This document shows, piece after piece, positions 34,761 through 44,900 of a DNA stretch of 64,000 nt (position 1 is the first letter of the stretch; each line of letters begins with the position of its first letter). Origin of the DNA: Paenilisteria newyorkensis (GTDB taxonomy: Bacteria > Bacillota > Bacilli > Lactobacillales > Listeriaceae). The stretch lies in contig NZ_JNFB01000009.1 in NCBI RefSeq assembly GCF_000766145.1, forward strand, positions 1 to 64,000. The letters run 5' to 3'. The notes beneath the pieces were generated by a model. That model did no database searches, was not told the origin of the DNA, and saw only the letters and a list, made by a program, of their open reading frames with translations. Both the position numbers and the translations under genes were made by a program.

Positions 34761-36179
34761 TCACCATGCTTTCCTTTCTCCCCCAACCGATTTTTTAAGA
34801 CGAATAGTTGCAAATAATTGCTTCACAACCGCACCTTGACTAATAAATAACCCTAACGCAAACATTCCTTGAATCCACCAATTCGGACTCGCTACCACTG
34901 ACATGTATATACTCTGTGCCAAAAGTAGTCCCATACTCATCCAAAACGTCTTTTTATACTCTAATTGACCAAAAAATTTCGTTTGTTTCATCCGCAACAA
35001 CCATGTAACTAAAAAGCCTAATAAGGTAGCAATTGATGCTCCTAGAATCCCAATAAACGGAATCAAAACAAGTGCCAAAGCAACATTCACTACGCCACCT
35101 TTTAGTGAGGTGAAAAGTAATTGCTTCGTCTTTTTCTCAACCATATACGAGACTTCTAGAAAACTAGAAAAACTGGATAGTAGCACAGCAATTAGTAAGA
35201 ACGGCACATACGACCATACATCCTGATATGCTGACGAGAATAAAACACGTGAAAACGGCTGAACAATCATCATAATACTTTCTGTCGCTACAAAGAATAA
35301 ACAAGAAAATAGTGTGAAAACTCTTGCGAAAAACGCATCATTTTGCTTCACCTTGTCACCAATCGCCGAAATACTCCATGCTTGAAAGAATATCGAACTA
35401 ATCATCGACAATAAACTTGGAATTTTAGCGGCTACGGTGTAAAGACCATTGGCAGCAACACCTAAGAAAAACGTTAAGATGTAGCGATCTGAGACTTGCA
35501 TAATCCACCAAAGAATCGCATTAGGAATCAGTGGTAAAGAATAGAACAACATTTTTTTCAGTAAAGGCTTATTAATAGCTCGAAACGAGAAAAGCTTATA
35601 CAATTTGGCACCGAAGAACAGACATACCGTATTGAATGTAAATGCAAGTAGATTGGCATACAAGTAACCCGCCACACCCATATGAAAATATTTCAAAAAG
35701 ATAATATTAGCAATTAGTAAAATACCAGACATGAGTAAACCAGACACAGAATAAAGAATGAGTTTTCCATTTGCTCGAACTTGTTGTTGAAAAAGTGTAT
35801 TCCATAATTGTACGAGTAATAGCATAAAGAATATCCAGTAATAATCCTGAACCATTGGAATTGCTTGAAGGATTGGAGTTAACGCTAGTAGTATAACGCC
35901 AGCTAAGAGGAGGATCGCACACGCGGAACTAAAAACCTGCTTTTTGCTGACTTTCTCCATCGTGTAGCGAAATACGCCATCTGCAATGCTCAATGTAACA
36001 ATGGGAATCAATATAGAGACTGTCATCATCAAAATATCCGCTTTCCCATATTCAGCTGGGGATAAATAAAAAGTATAAAATGGCACTAATAAAAAGATCA
36101 TGAACTTACTTCCCATACTGCCAAGTGCGATAATAAATGTATTCCATCCTAATTTCTTGTATCGATTCATAAATGCCAT
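34761..36179 (-). CDS. Polysaccharide flippase (Wzx/MOP superfamily)
   Basis: 472 residues with about 12–14 hydrophobic helices, starting NTFIIALGSMGSKFMIFLLVPFYTFYLSPAEYG, the typical N-terminus of polysaccharide exporters of the MOP superfamily. It moves undecaprenyl-linked repeat units across the membrane. GAGGAAGG lies just before the ATG. Its stop (TGA 34761–34763) is 7 bases ahead of the polymerase start. Confident as Wzx by family and by the adjoining Wzy, Wzz and BY-kinase genes. Confidence 0.9.
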   Translation of the reverse strand: MAFMNRYKKLGWNTFIIALGSMGSKFMIFLLVPFYTFYLSPAEYGKADILMMTVSILIPIVTLSIADGVFRYTMEKVSKKQVFSSACAILLLAGVILLALTPILQAIPMVQDYYWIFFMLLLVQLWNTLFQQQVRANGKLILYSVSGLLMSGILLIANIIFLKYFHMGVAGYLYANLLAFTFNTVCLFFGAKLYKLFSFRAINKPLLKKMLFYSLPLIPNAILWWIMQVSDRYILTFFLGVAANGLYTVAAKIPSLLSMISSIFFQAWSISAIGDKVKQNDAFFARVFTLFSCLFFVATESIMMIVQPFSRVLFSSAYQDVWSYVPFLLIAVLLSSFSSFLEVSYMVEKKTKQLLFTSLKGGVVNVALALVLIPFIGILGASIATLLGFLVTWLLRMKQTKFFGQLEYKKTFWMSMGLLLAQSIYMSVVASPNWWIQGMFALGLFISQGAVVKQLFATIRLKKSVGGERKAW

Positions 36180-36212
36180 GCCTTCCTCACTGTTAGTTTT
36201 AAAAGCCCCCTT

Positions 36213-36908
36213 TTAATTATTGCCATAATAGTAATCATTCATTTTCATGTTCGTATTATTAAAAATCGTTCCGATGATCGTGCTGCCCGCTATGTTTAAT
36301 TTCTGTAATGTTTTTTTAGCATTGTCCTGTTTCGTGTAGTTATTACGAACAATCATGATCGTGCCATCTACCCAAGAAGCAATCGTTTGTGCGTCAGCAA
36401 CAGCCATCACTGGCGGTGAATCAATAATAATTCGGTCATACTGCGCGTATAAAGTTTGGTATACTTGTTGCATTTTTGCGGAGTTCAGAATCGCCGCTGG
36501 GTCTGCTGGAGAAATACCAACTGGTAAGATAGATAAATTAGGTACATCAGATGATACAATCGCTTCTTCTAACGTTACTATATCTTTTAAATGCCCTGTA
36601 AGACCGTAAGAAGAATAACACTCCGGAAAAATTTTATGCGCTGTTGGTTTGCGTAAATCAAGGTCAATCAGTAATGTTTTCATATTCAATGCCGCGTAAG
36701 AAATCGCTAAATTCGCTGAGATTAATGATTTCCCAGAATCAGGATCTGGTGATGTAATCATAATCGACTTATACTCTTCATCAATGCCTGCAAAATCAAT
36801 ATTTGCTCGAATATAACGAAATGATTCTGCATAGGCCGATTGTGGCTCGTATTTGGCTACCAGTTTGTTCTTACCTGATGATTTATCTCGAAATTGTTTA
36901 CTTCTCAT
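36213..36908 (-). CDS. CpsD/CapB-family tyrosine autokinase (BY-kinase), second copy
   Basis: 231 residues from the ATG at 36908 (MRSKQFRDKS), preceded by GGAGAAAGGTGA; the frame opens at 36962. Walker A SPDPDSGKS, Walker A' LLIDLDLRKP and Walker B RIIIDSPPVM are intact; the C-terminus has a YYY cluster. It overlaps the 3' end of the Wzz gene by 11 bases. Paralogue of 1659–2327 but clearly diverged. It controls assembly of the polymer by reversible phosphorylation with its Wzz partner. Confidence 0.9.
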   Translation of the reverse strand: MRSKQFRDKSSGKNKLVAKYEPQSAYAESFRYIRANIDFAGIDEEYKSIMITSPDPDSGKSLISANLAISYAALNMKTLLIDLDLRKPTAHKIFPECYSSYGLTGHLKDIVTLEEAIVSSDVPNLSILPVGISPADPAAILNSAKMQQVYQTLYAQYDRIIIDSPPVMAVADAQTIASWVDGTIMIVRNNYTKQDNAKKTLQKLNIAGSTIIGTIFNNTNMKMNDYYYGNN

Positions 36909-37620
36909 GGGATTCACCTTTCTCCTTACAATCATTTGAATTATACGTCGGTAACTTACCAATCGATCCTAATAATGGAACACCTAGGTCTTCTAAATCC
37001 TCTTCCTCTTTGAATGTACTGTGTAATAAATTCCGCATAAAAGCGATACAAACACCAAGTAAACCTCCACCGATAAATCCAATCAACATCATAAGCCACG
37101 GTTTTGGACTAACAGCGTCGGCACCTTTTGATCCATCAGCTTCTGATAAAATATTAATATTATCTACTTTCATTACTTTCGGAGTTATTTTTTTAAAAGC
37201 AGTAGCCGTCTCGTTCGCAATTTTTGCCGCGACTTCTGGGTTCGAATCCGTCACCGTAATGTTCATTACCTGCGAATCCTGTTCTGTTGTGACTGCAAAT
37301 TTCTCAGTTAATTCCGGTACAGAATATATCCCGCCCGTCTGTTTTTCTACTTCTTTTAACACACGTGGACTAGTTATCAATACACGATACGTATTGACTA
37401 ATTGTAAATTGGCTTGTACCTCTGCATTTTGAGACACAGCATTTTCATCTTCACTCGTTTGAGATACTAGAATCTGTGTGCTCGTCGCAAACATCGGTGT
37501 GATTAATAAATAGACAGTAAGCGCTGCAACAGCTAGCCCTCCAACTGCAAACGACGCAATCCATAATATGCTTTTTTTCAATATAGCTATGACATCTTTC
37601 ATACTGAATAAGGTATCCAT
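36898..37620 (-). CDS. Wzz/CapA-family chain-length regulator, second copy
   Basis: 240 residues from the ATG at 37620 (MDTLFSMKDV), which has AAGGAG eight bases upstream; the frame opens at 37698. Membrane segments lie at about 17–40 and 173–196, with an extracellular domain containing TPMFATSTQILVSQ, the family signature after the first helix. The C-terminal cytoplasmic tail is acidic then polar (EEEDLEDLGVPLLGSIG), as in BY-kinase activators. Confidence 0.9.
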   Translation of the reverse strand: MDTLFSMKDVIAILKKSILWIASFAVGGLAVAALTVYLLITPMFATSTQILVSQTSEDENAVSQNAEVQANLQLVNTYRVLITSPRVLKEVEKQTGGIYSVPELTEKFAVTTEQDSQVMNITVTDSNPEVAAKIANETATAFKKITPKVMKVDNINILSEADGSKGADAVSPKPWLMMLIGFIGGGLLGVCIAFMRNLLHSTFKEEEDLEDLGVPLLGSIGKLPTYNSNDCKEKGESHEK

Positions 37621-37664
37621 CTTTTCTCTCCTTACTAAATAATATACACGTTGATACGCCCGCA

Positions 37665-38705
37665 TTACTGCATCATATTCTGATACGTTTCTTCCCATTT
37701 TTGCTGATACGGCTTCATCGCAAAACGTTCTTGAATTGTCACAAATGCAGCCTGTGAATAGCGCATTCTCATCTCTCTATCACTTAAAAATTGAATCATT
37801 CTTACTTCAAGTTGCGCTGTATCTCCAGCCTCAATCAACGTTCCATTGACACCATCTTGAATCGCTTGTGGAATCCCACCAACATACGTGCTCAAGTTTG
37901 GAATTCCGTGTGCCATTGTCTCAAGAATCGCCATTGGTAGCCCTTCATGATACGAAGGTAAAATGTGCAAAACGGCATCTCGCAAAATTTGTTCTTTAGC
38001 CGCGGAGTCAATCCAGCCACCTAAAATCACATTATCTAACTGTTTGGCAACTATTTCTTGCCTTACTTCTTCTGTTTCGCCATCCCCGTATAAGTAAATC
38101 TGTACATCAGGATAGGCGTCTTGCATTTTCTTCGCCACCGCAAGGACATCATAACTTCCTTTACGTTTACCAATACGACCAAACATAATGATATGCTTTG
38201 AGTCACTATCGTACGTATTTTCCAGTGGCATCGGTACCGCGTTTTCGATGACCGTTACGGGAACTGCAGTCAATTTATTATAAAAGTCTGCCCACTCGTC
38301 ACTGAGGACGACTACTTTATCCGGCTGACTCAAAATCCAACGAATATATTTTTGTAAGAGGGGTTTGCTGTTGTTATAGAAGATATCAAATTGAGAGGCA
38401 TGCATATGAAGGACGATCCGGCACTCTTTTCTAGCGCGCCAGATAAGAAGTGATTTCCTGAAAAAACTACCTTGTTGCGCCATATGCACGTGTACGACAT
38501 CGATCTTATCTCGCCGTATTGTTTTTTTAATTTGGAGAATGGATTGAATCGTCGCCTTCATCCGTGTGAAAAACGAACCTTCCTTCCATGTCGTGAGGTA
38601 TTGAATCTCTTGTTGTTCCGCTTGAAAATACGTTTTAAAATTCTTAATCACCGTAGCGATTCCGCCTTTAGCTTCTGAATCCGGACCAATCATCAAAATA
38701 CGCAT
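37665..38705 (-). CDS. Glycosyltransferase family 4 (GT-B)
   Basis: 346 residues. N-terminal MRILMIGPDSEAKGGIATVI and C-terminal LPSYHEGLPMAILETMAHGIP, the E-x7-E nucleotide-sugar-binding motif of GT4 enzymes. It adds a sugar to the lipid-linked EPS repeat unit on the cytoplasmic side. Donor and linkage are unknown. AGGAA precedes the ATG. One base separates it from the WecG-like gene upstream. Confidence 0.92.
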   Translation of the reverse strand: MRILMIGPDSEAKGGIATVIKNFKTYFQAEQQEIQYLTTWKEGSFFTRMKATIQSILQIKKTIRRDKIDVVHVHMAQQGSFFRKSLLIWRARKECRIVLHMHASQFDIFYNNSKPLLQKYIRWILSQPDKVVVLSDEWADFYNKLTAVPVTVIENAVPMPLENTYDSDSKHIIMFGRIGKRKGSYDVLAVAKKMQDAYPDVQIYLYGDGETEEVRQEIVAKQLDNVILGGWIDSAAKEQILRDAVLHILPSYHEGLPMAILETMAHGIPNLSTYVGGIPQAIQDGVNGTLIEAGDTAQLEVRMIQFLSDREMRMRYSQAAFVTIQERFAMKPYQQKWEETYQNMMQ

Positions 38706-38706
38706 G

Positions 38707-39444
38707 TTATATTCCTGCTTTCTTCTTAGCTTTCAAAATATGCCCTAGAAATACAAGATTTCCACCGATGTACCGTTCGAACATCCGAATAGGCTCTTGG
38801 ATAAAACGATAAAACCACTCTAAACCGCTCTTTTGCATCCATCGTGGCGCTCGTTTCGTCTTACCAGCAATCACATCAAAGCTCCCACCGACGCCCATCA
38901 CAAACGGCGCGCCCATTCTTTCTAACTGTTCATGAATCCAATATTCTTTCATCGGACTAGAGAAAGCTACGAAAACGATGTCTGCCTGACTTGCTCGGAT
39001 ATCATCTGCAATTTCGTCTGACTGACTAGCTTCAAAATAACCATTCTCATGTCCTACAATGCGAACATTGGGATACTTTTTGCTTGAACGCATTACCACT
39101 TTGCGTACTACTTCTTCTGTCGCACCGAAAAAGAAAACACGATATGCTTTTCGATTTGCTAATTGGAGCACTTCATCCATTAAATCAATACCTGTGACAC
39201 GCTCTGGCAATTGTTTACCCAACATTTTCGCAGCGAGTAGAATCGACGCGCCATCCGCATTAATCAACGGCGAGCTATTCACGATGTCACGTAATTTCTC
39301 ATCTTTTTGCATGAGGTTAATCTTGTTCGCGTTGATGACCACGTGTTGCACGGGTACCTTCTCTTGAATAATCGTATCCACTTTGGCAACCGTTTCTTGC
39401 ATTGTTAAACTATCGACGTAACTACCTAACAATTGAATGCGCAA
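38707..39444 (-). CDS. WecG/TagA/CpsF-family glycosyltransferase (GT26)
   Basis: 245 residues. LGSYVDSLTMQETV, INANKINLMQKDEKL, INADGASILLAAKMLG, RVTGIDLM and the FVAFSSPMKEYWI, GVGGSFDV motifs define GT26. These enzymes transfer ManNAc or ManNAc-uronate (or related sugars) to undecaprenyl-PP-GlcNAc, which fits the nucleotide-sugar dehydrogenase in the operon. Starts at a TTG three bases after the previous stop, suggesting translational coupling. Confidence 0.92.
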   Translation of the reverse strand: MRIQLLGSYVDSLTMQETVAKVDTIIQEKVPVQHVVINANKINLMQKDEKLRDIVNSSPLINADGASILLAAKMLGKQLPERVTGIDLMDEVLQLANRKAYRVFFFGATEEVVRKVVMRSSKKYPNVRIVGHENGYFEASQSDEIADDIRASQADIVFVAFSSPMKEYWIHEQLERMGAPFVMGVGGSFDVIAGKTKRAPRWMQKSGLEWFYRFIQEPIRMFERYIGGNLVFLGHILKAKKKAGI

Positions 39445-39447
39445 ATC

Positions 39448-40119
39448 TCACATACCCTTTCCAAAAACAGTAATTTCCTTAAATGTCAAAAGCATAATTT
39501 TGAGATTGAAAAAGATATTTCGTTTCTCAATGTATTCTAAGTCTAGATTAATCATCTGATCAAAACTTAATTCATTTCGACCACTTACTTGCCATAATCC
39601 TGTACAACCTGGCTTCACTAAAAGTCGTTTTTTATCACGATCAGAGTAATTTTCATATTCGCGTTCCAGTGGTGGACGAGGACCAACCATACTCATATCG
39701 CCTTTTAAAACGTTGATAAATTGAGGAAATTCATCTAAGCTCAGTTTACGAATAATTTTGCCTACTTTCGTGATTCGCGGATCATTCTTCATTTTAAACA
39801 TGTTTCCTTCGACTTCATTTTGTGCCATCAACTCGTCTAAACGCATTTCCGCATCGGTGTACATGCTTCTGAATTTGTACATGTCGAATAATTTACCGCC
39901 GTGCCCAACCCTTGTTTGCTTGAAAATAATCGGGCCGGCTCCATCTTCTAACTTGATGAGTATAGCGACAACAATCATTACGGGGGAAGATATAAGGAGA
40001 GCAAACAAAGCAGCAATGATATCAACAGCTCGTATTAGCATGTCGTTCATTGTATTTTTTCGCAGTGTATATGGAAAAGAAGTGATTTCTTTTTCCGTAT
40101 CAATATACATAGGATTCAT
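39448..40119 (-). CDS. Undecaprenyl-phosphate sugar-1-phosphate (priming) transferase
   Basis: 223 residues. One N-terminal membrane segment (AVDIIAALFALLISSPVMIVVAILIKLED) and the bacterial sugar transferase domain: KQTRVGHGGKLFDMYKFRSM, KVGKIIRKLSLDEFPQFINV, GDMSMVGPRPP and KPGCTGLWQVSGRN. This is the short EpsL/CpsE-type core. It starts assembly by moving sugar-1-phosphate to undecaprenyl phosphate. It overlaps the dehydrogenase gene by 20 bases; the ATG at 40110 (MYIDTEKE) is a possible alternative start with better RBS spacing. Confidence 0.93.
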   Translation of the reverse strand: MNPMYIDTEKEITSFPYTLRKNTMNDMLIRAVDIIAALFALLISSPVMIVVAILIKLEDGAGPIIFKQTRVGHGGKLFDMYKFRSMYTDAEMRLDELMAQNEVEGNMFKMKNDPRITKVGKIIRKLSLDEFPQFINVLKGDMSMVGPRPPLEREYENYSDRDKKRLLVKPGCTGLWQVSGRNELSFDQMINLDLEYIEKRNIFFNLKIMLLTFKEITVFGKGM

Positions 40120-41371
40120 CCTTCGCTTGTTTTATTTTCGATAAGTTACCTAGATTCAAATATTCGGTATTTGGTGAATAAGATTTCACTACATTTTTCG
40201 TGTCTAAAATCACTTGTTGTGCCATATTCTGCGTGAAATTTAAATCTAATTCCTTGAATTCCTTGTGATCTGTTAATACTAGTAATAGGGAGCTATTTGC
40301 TGTCGCTTCTTCGATAGAATCAGAATAGCTTGCAACATGTGGATCAAAAATACCAACTTCATATTTCAACCGTAGTGCTTCCATAATCTCCATCGCTGGA
40401 CTTTCTCTGATATCATCAATGTTTCCTTTATACGTTAGTCCTAGAACAGTCACTTTGTTTGTTGGCGCGTCCATCATAATCTGATCTACTTTCGCTTCTA
40501 CAAACTTCGGCATGGATACATTAATCGCTCGCGCTGTTTGAATAAGTGGAGAAACTTCAGGTGCAGCTGCTACTACAAAATAAGGATCAACAGCTAGGCA
40601 ATGTCCGCCAACGCCTGGGCCTGGAGAATGAAGATTAACACGTGGATGTAAGTTAGCCATTTCAATCACTTTTAATGCATCGATATCCAGTTTTTCGGAA
40701 ATTTTTGCAAGTTCGTTAGCTAGTGCGATATTGACATCACGGAAAGTATTTTCCATCAATTTACTAAGTTCGGCCTCACCAGCTTTTGCTTGAATCAGCT
40801 CGCCTTGTACGAATTTCTTATATAACTTCATCGTTTCTTTTGTACAAGCCTCTGTCATACCGCCGATAATGCGCGGGTTGTAGATCATTTCATGAATAAT
40901 ATTCCCTGGCAAAACGCGTTCTGGGCAATGTGACAAGTAAATATCCTCACCAATTACAAAACCTGCCGCTTCAATCATCGGCTGTACCACATCTTCCATC
41001 GTACGGGGAGCAATAGTCGATTCCACGACCACCACATTTCCTTTACGCAAAAATGGAAGAATCGCATGCACTGCTGAAATCACATATCGATTGTCACAAC
41101 TTTTAAATTCATCTTCACGGTTTGGCGTTGGAACTGCGATAATGAAGGCATCTGCTGCTACCGGTTTCGTTGCCGCCTCAAAATGACCACTCTGAACAAC
41201 GTCATGAAAAAGCGTTTGGAGACCGTTTTCTTCGATATGAATCAGACCATTATTTAATTGACGAACGACATCCTCGTTTAAATCGACACCAAGTACTTCC
41301 ATTCCATGACTAGCAAAAATAATAGAAGTGGGAAGACCTATATATCCTAAACCAATAACGTTGACTTTCAT
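40100..41371 (-). CDS. UDP-HexNAc dehydrogenase (WecC/WbpO-like)
   Basis: 423 residues, full length. N-terminal NAD site VIGLGYIGLPTSIIFASHG, YLSHCPERVLPGNI, and catalytic Cys258 in GPGVGGHCLAVDP. This group oxidises UDP-ManNAc (or UDP-GlcNAc/GalNAc) at C6 to the uronate, giving an acidic sugar for the polymer. RBS AGGTGA. First enzymatic gene of the operon, just after the lipoprotein. Not interchangeable with the partial dehydrogenase at 1–542, whose motifs differ. Confidence 0.92.
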   Translation of the reverse strand: MKVNVIGLGYIGLPTSIIFASHGMEVLGVDLNEDVVRQLNNGLIHIEENGLQTLFHDVVQSGHFEAATKPVAADAFIIAVPTPNREDEFKSCDNRYVISAVHAILPFLRKGNVVVVESTIAPRTMEDVVQPMIEAAGFVIGEDIYLSHCPERVLPGNIIHEMIYNPRIIGGMTEACTKETMKLYKKFVQGELIQAKAGEAELSKLMENTFRDVNIALANELAKISEKLDIDALKVIEMANLHPRVNLHSPGPGVGGHCLAVDPYFVVAAAPEVSPLIQTARAINVSMPKFVEAKVDQIMMDAPTNKVTVLGLTYKGNIDDIRESPAMEIMEALRLKYEVGIFDPHVASYSDSIEEATANSSLLLVLTDHKEFKELDLNFTQNMAQQVILDTKNVVKSYSPNTEYLNLGNLSKIKQAKDESYVY

Positions 41372-41404
41372 CTTTAAAAATCACCTTTCCTTACGTGAGT
41401 ATTT

Positions 41405-41872
41405 TTATTTAGCGGGAACTTTTAATTGCCATTGTGCTTTTTTCTTACCAAGTGGTGCGTAATACACCGTTACTGTTTTTGTTTTCGCTGGTATTTCGTA
41501 GTAGCCTGTGCCCGTTATTGTTTGTCCTGCTTTAATCTCTGTTCCGAAGTTCTTAGCCTCTAGCCCGTACACGTCATATGTTTTATCATTATCTGCCTTG
41601 ACTTTAAAATCTGCAGCTCCGGCACCGCTTGTTACTTTATCTGTGTTTTTTACGGAAAATGTTACTTGAAGCATATCCTTTTTATCGGAAGATTCACCAA
41701 ATCCTGTTGCGACCTTTGTTACTTTAATCTGTAAATTATTCGATGTATCTACTGTTTTTCCAATTTCATTTTTAATAGCTGTTTCCTCTTTCTGATCGTT
41801 GCTATTTGCCGCGCATCCAACCAAGGAGAAAGCTATCATTAAAGAAGTAAAAATAAGGGTTACTTTTTTCAT
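41405..41872 (-). CDS. DUF4352-like lipoprotein heading the second EPS operon
   Basis: 155 residues, lipobox LVGC (Cys20). Beta-sandwich domain with QIKVTKVATGFG, KDMLQVTFSVKNTD, KNFGTEIKAGQTITGTGYYEIP and KKKAQWQLKVP, the pattern of DUF4352 (Ig-like, telobox-lipoprotein type) domains. It matches the lipoprotein at 3013–3489 in length, signal type, domain and position. It follows a terminator-like hairpin after the secreted Ig-repeat gene and precedes the dehydrogenase by 33 bases. Confidence 0.82.
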   Translation of the reverse strand: MKKVTLIFTSLMIAFSLVGCAANSNDQKEETAIKNEIGKTVDTSNNLQIKVTKVATGFGESSDKKDMLQVTFSVKNTDKVTSGAGAADFKVKADNDKTYDVYGLEAKNFGTEIKAGQTITGTGYYEIPAKTKTVTVYYAPLGKKKAQWQLKVPAK

Positions 41873-41908
41873 TGCTTCTTACATCCTTTCCAATTTTAAA
41901 ATCAAAGG

Positions 41909-41936
41909 AAAAGGCCCACGAAAGGGCGGGCCTTTT
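41909..41936 (-). terminator. Terminator between Ig-repeat protein gene and EPS operon
   Basis: A 9-bp stem AAAAGGCCC (41909–41917 with 41928–41936); on the minus strand it ends CCTTTTCC. It lies 22 bases past the stop at 41959. Confidence 0.8.
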
Positions 41937-41958
41937 CGATTAAAAATTAGTCATTAAA

Positions 41959-44900
41959 TTAGTCATTAATCGTAACTGTTTTTTCATCCATTACTAGACC
42001 GTATGCATCTAGTAATGCAACTTTTACAACGTCATCTTTCGACGTAATCTTGTTTTTCAAGCCAACATAGTAGCTAAAGTTACCGCTTGCTACTGTCCCA
42101 CCGGCTGCTAGAGCTGTACCATTTACAGTGATGCGAAGTGATTTCGCTGTTCCTGTATATGTTCCGCTCAATATGCTCGTTTTAAGGGAGAATGCTGCTG
42201 GTGTAATTGTTCCGCTTTCTGCTGTACGATCGTTTATAGTGAGTGTTTTCTTAGCTAACTGTTTGCCTACTGCGTCGAATGCTGTAACGGTCACAACATC
42301 TGCGGAAGACTTGATTTTATCGCCAATATAGAAATTCAGCTTGCCATCTGTGAATGTTCCACCTGTGTAATCTGTACCATTGATATTTACTTTGACGGAT
42401 TTCACATCACCTGTGTAGTCCGCTGTTAAATACGTCGTTCCTGGTGCTAAATAGACCGCTGGCGTAATGGTGCCACTTGTTGTTGATGTCGCTGCAGCTT
42501 TCACTGTCACTGTCTCTTGGTCTAGTTGTTTACCTGCTGCGTCAAACGCTGTAACGGTTACTGCGTCTGTAGAAGATTTGATTTTACCACCAATGTAGAA
42601 AGTTAGTTTGCCATCTGTGAATGTTCCACCAGTGTAATCTGTACCATTGATATTTACTTTGACGGATTTCACATCACCTGTATAATCAGCTGTTAAATTA
42701 GTTGTTCCTACTGTATATTCTGCTGGTGTAATGGTTCCGCTTGTTATCGATGTTGTGCTGTTGATTGTTACGGTTTTGTTGCTTAATTCTGTTCCGTAAG
42801 CATCGTACGCATAGATTTTTACAACGTCATCTTTAGAGATATAGAAGCTGACTGTCCCGTTTGCTACGGTACCACCTGTATATGTTGTTCCGTTAATCAC
42901 TACTTTGACAGTTTTTACATCGCCGGTGTACGTCGCTGTGAGTGTTTTATCTGCTGGTAAGTTGTATGTTGCTGGTGTGATGGTTCCTGTAGTAGATGGT
43001 TTTTTCACAGTGACAGATGTTGTGGCAATTTTGTTACCATTTTTATCATAGCCGTCTACTTTCACTGCCGCTGTTGTATTTATGATTTTGTCCCAACCAT
43101 AGAACGAGTAAGTGCCATCTGCGTTTAATGTTCCGCCGCTGTAGACTGTATCGCCAACCGTTACTTTCAGTGACTTCACATCACCTGTGAATGTTCCCGT
43201 AATGTTTTTGTCTAAGCCTAGGTTGAAATCGTTCGCTGTTACTGTACCTGTACCTATTTGGCTGTCGTTTGCATCCAATAAAGTAATAGCAGATGTCGCG
43301 ATTTTGTTGCCATATTGGTCAAACCCATTGATGTTTGCTGCTTTTGTTTTATCTGTAATGACACTTAATGCGTAGAAAGAATACGTACCATCGGCGTTCA
43401 CTGTACCGCCTTTATATTCTTTGCCATCATACGTTAGGCTTAATGTTTTCACATCGCCTGTGAACGTACCTGTCACGCTCTTATCTTTGTGGATTGTGAA
43501 TGTAGCTGCTGTAATCGTACCTGTTCCTGGTGGGTTTGGTGTATTGCTTGTTTTGATGTTGGCTGTTTTTGTATCTAGTACTTTACCGCTTGCATCGAGA
43601 CCTTCTACTTTAAACTGTCCTACTGCTGTCGCTTTGTCTAGTGCATAGAAAGAATACGTTCCAGTTGCGGCATTAATCGTACCACCTGTATATACTTTCG
43701 TGCCGATTGTTACACGGAAAGATTTCACATCACCAGTAAATGTACCAGTAATACTTTTATCTGTTCCTAAAATGAAGTCTGTAGCTGTAATTGTTCCTGC
43801 TGTTGTAACGGCTGTTGCATTCGCTGTCGCAGGAGCACTTGCTTTACCGTTCGCTCCTGTTTGCGTAGCGATGTATGTGTCACCAGCTTTTGCAGGATCT
43901 ACTGTAAAGGTTGCTTTACCAGTTGCATCGGCCACTTTTGATGTTTTGTCGCCATCTGGTGTTGTTAATGTGATGGTAGCGCCTGGGTCACCTGTTACCA
44001 CTACTTTAGAATCGCCAGCTTTTACTGGAGTAATGGCCGGCACTTCTAATGTTGTATCTGTAACGATTACATCTTTCGCTGGGCTTACATTGCCGTTATT
44101 TGGGTTGGTTTGTGTGACTTCTACTTCTGTGCCACCATTTTGTTTTGGTATTTCAATAGAGAAGTCCCCATTAGCATCGGTTTTACCAGTGTAGGTGTTG
44201 TCACCAATTTTCACTCCGACATCAGAATTAGGTTCGCCTTTACCTGTTGCTTTTGTGTCTGTGTCTTTGATTGGGTTCACAGTTGGGGCTGCTGGTGTAG
44301 AGGAATCTTTAACAGTGTATGTCGCTGCTGGACTTGCTTTGCCGTTAGCACCTGTTTGTGTTGCTTTAAACTCATTATTTATTTTAGCTGGGTCTACTGT
44401 AAAAATTGCTTTTCCTGTTGCGTCAGCTGTTTTTGTGATAGTATCGCCGTCTGGAGTTGTTAGTGTAATAGATGCACCAGCTGTACCTGTTACGGTTACT
44501 TTGTTATCACCAATCGCAACTGGGCTGATTGTTGGTTTTGCTAGCGTTGTATCTGTTACAGTGATTTCTTTTGGTGTGCTTTCATTTCCGTTGTTCGGAT
44601 TAATGATGATGACATCGACTTTTGTTCCGCCGTTTTGTTTTGGAATTTCAATGGAGAAATCACCGTTTCCGTCTGTTGTCCCATTGTAAGTTTTGTCGCC
44701 GATTTTGACTTCTACATCGGAGTTTGGTTCGCCTTTACCTGTTGCTTTTGTGTCTGTGTCTTTGATTGGGTTCACAGTTGGGGCTGCTGGTGTAGAGGAA
44801 TCTTTGACTTTGTATGTGTCCGCTGCACTGGCTTTTCCGTTTGCACCTGTTTGGGTTGCTTTGTATTCGTCGTTGATTTTTGCAGCTGGGATATTGAATG

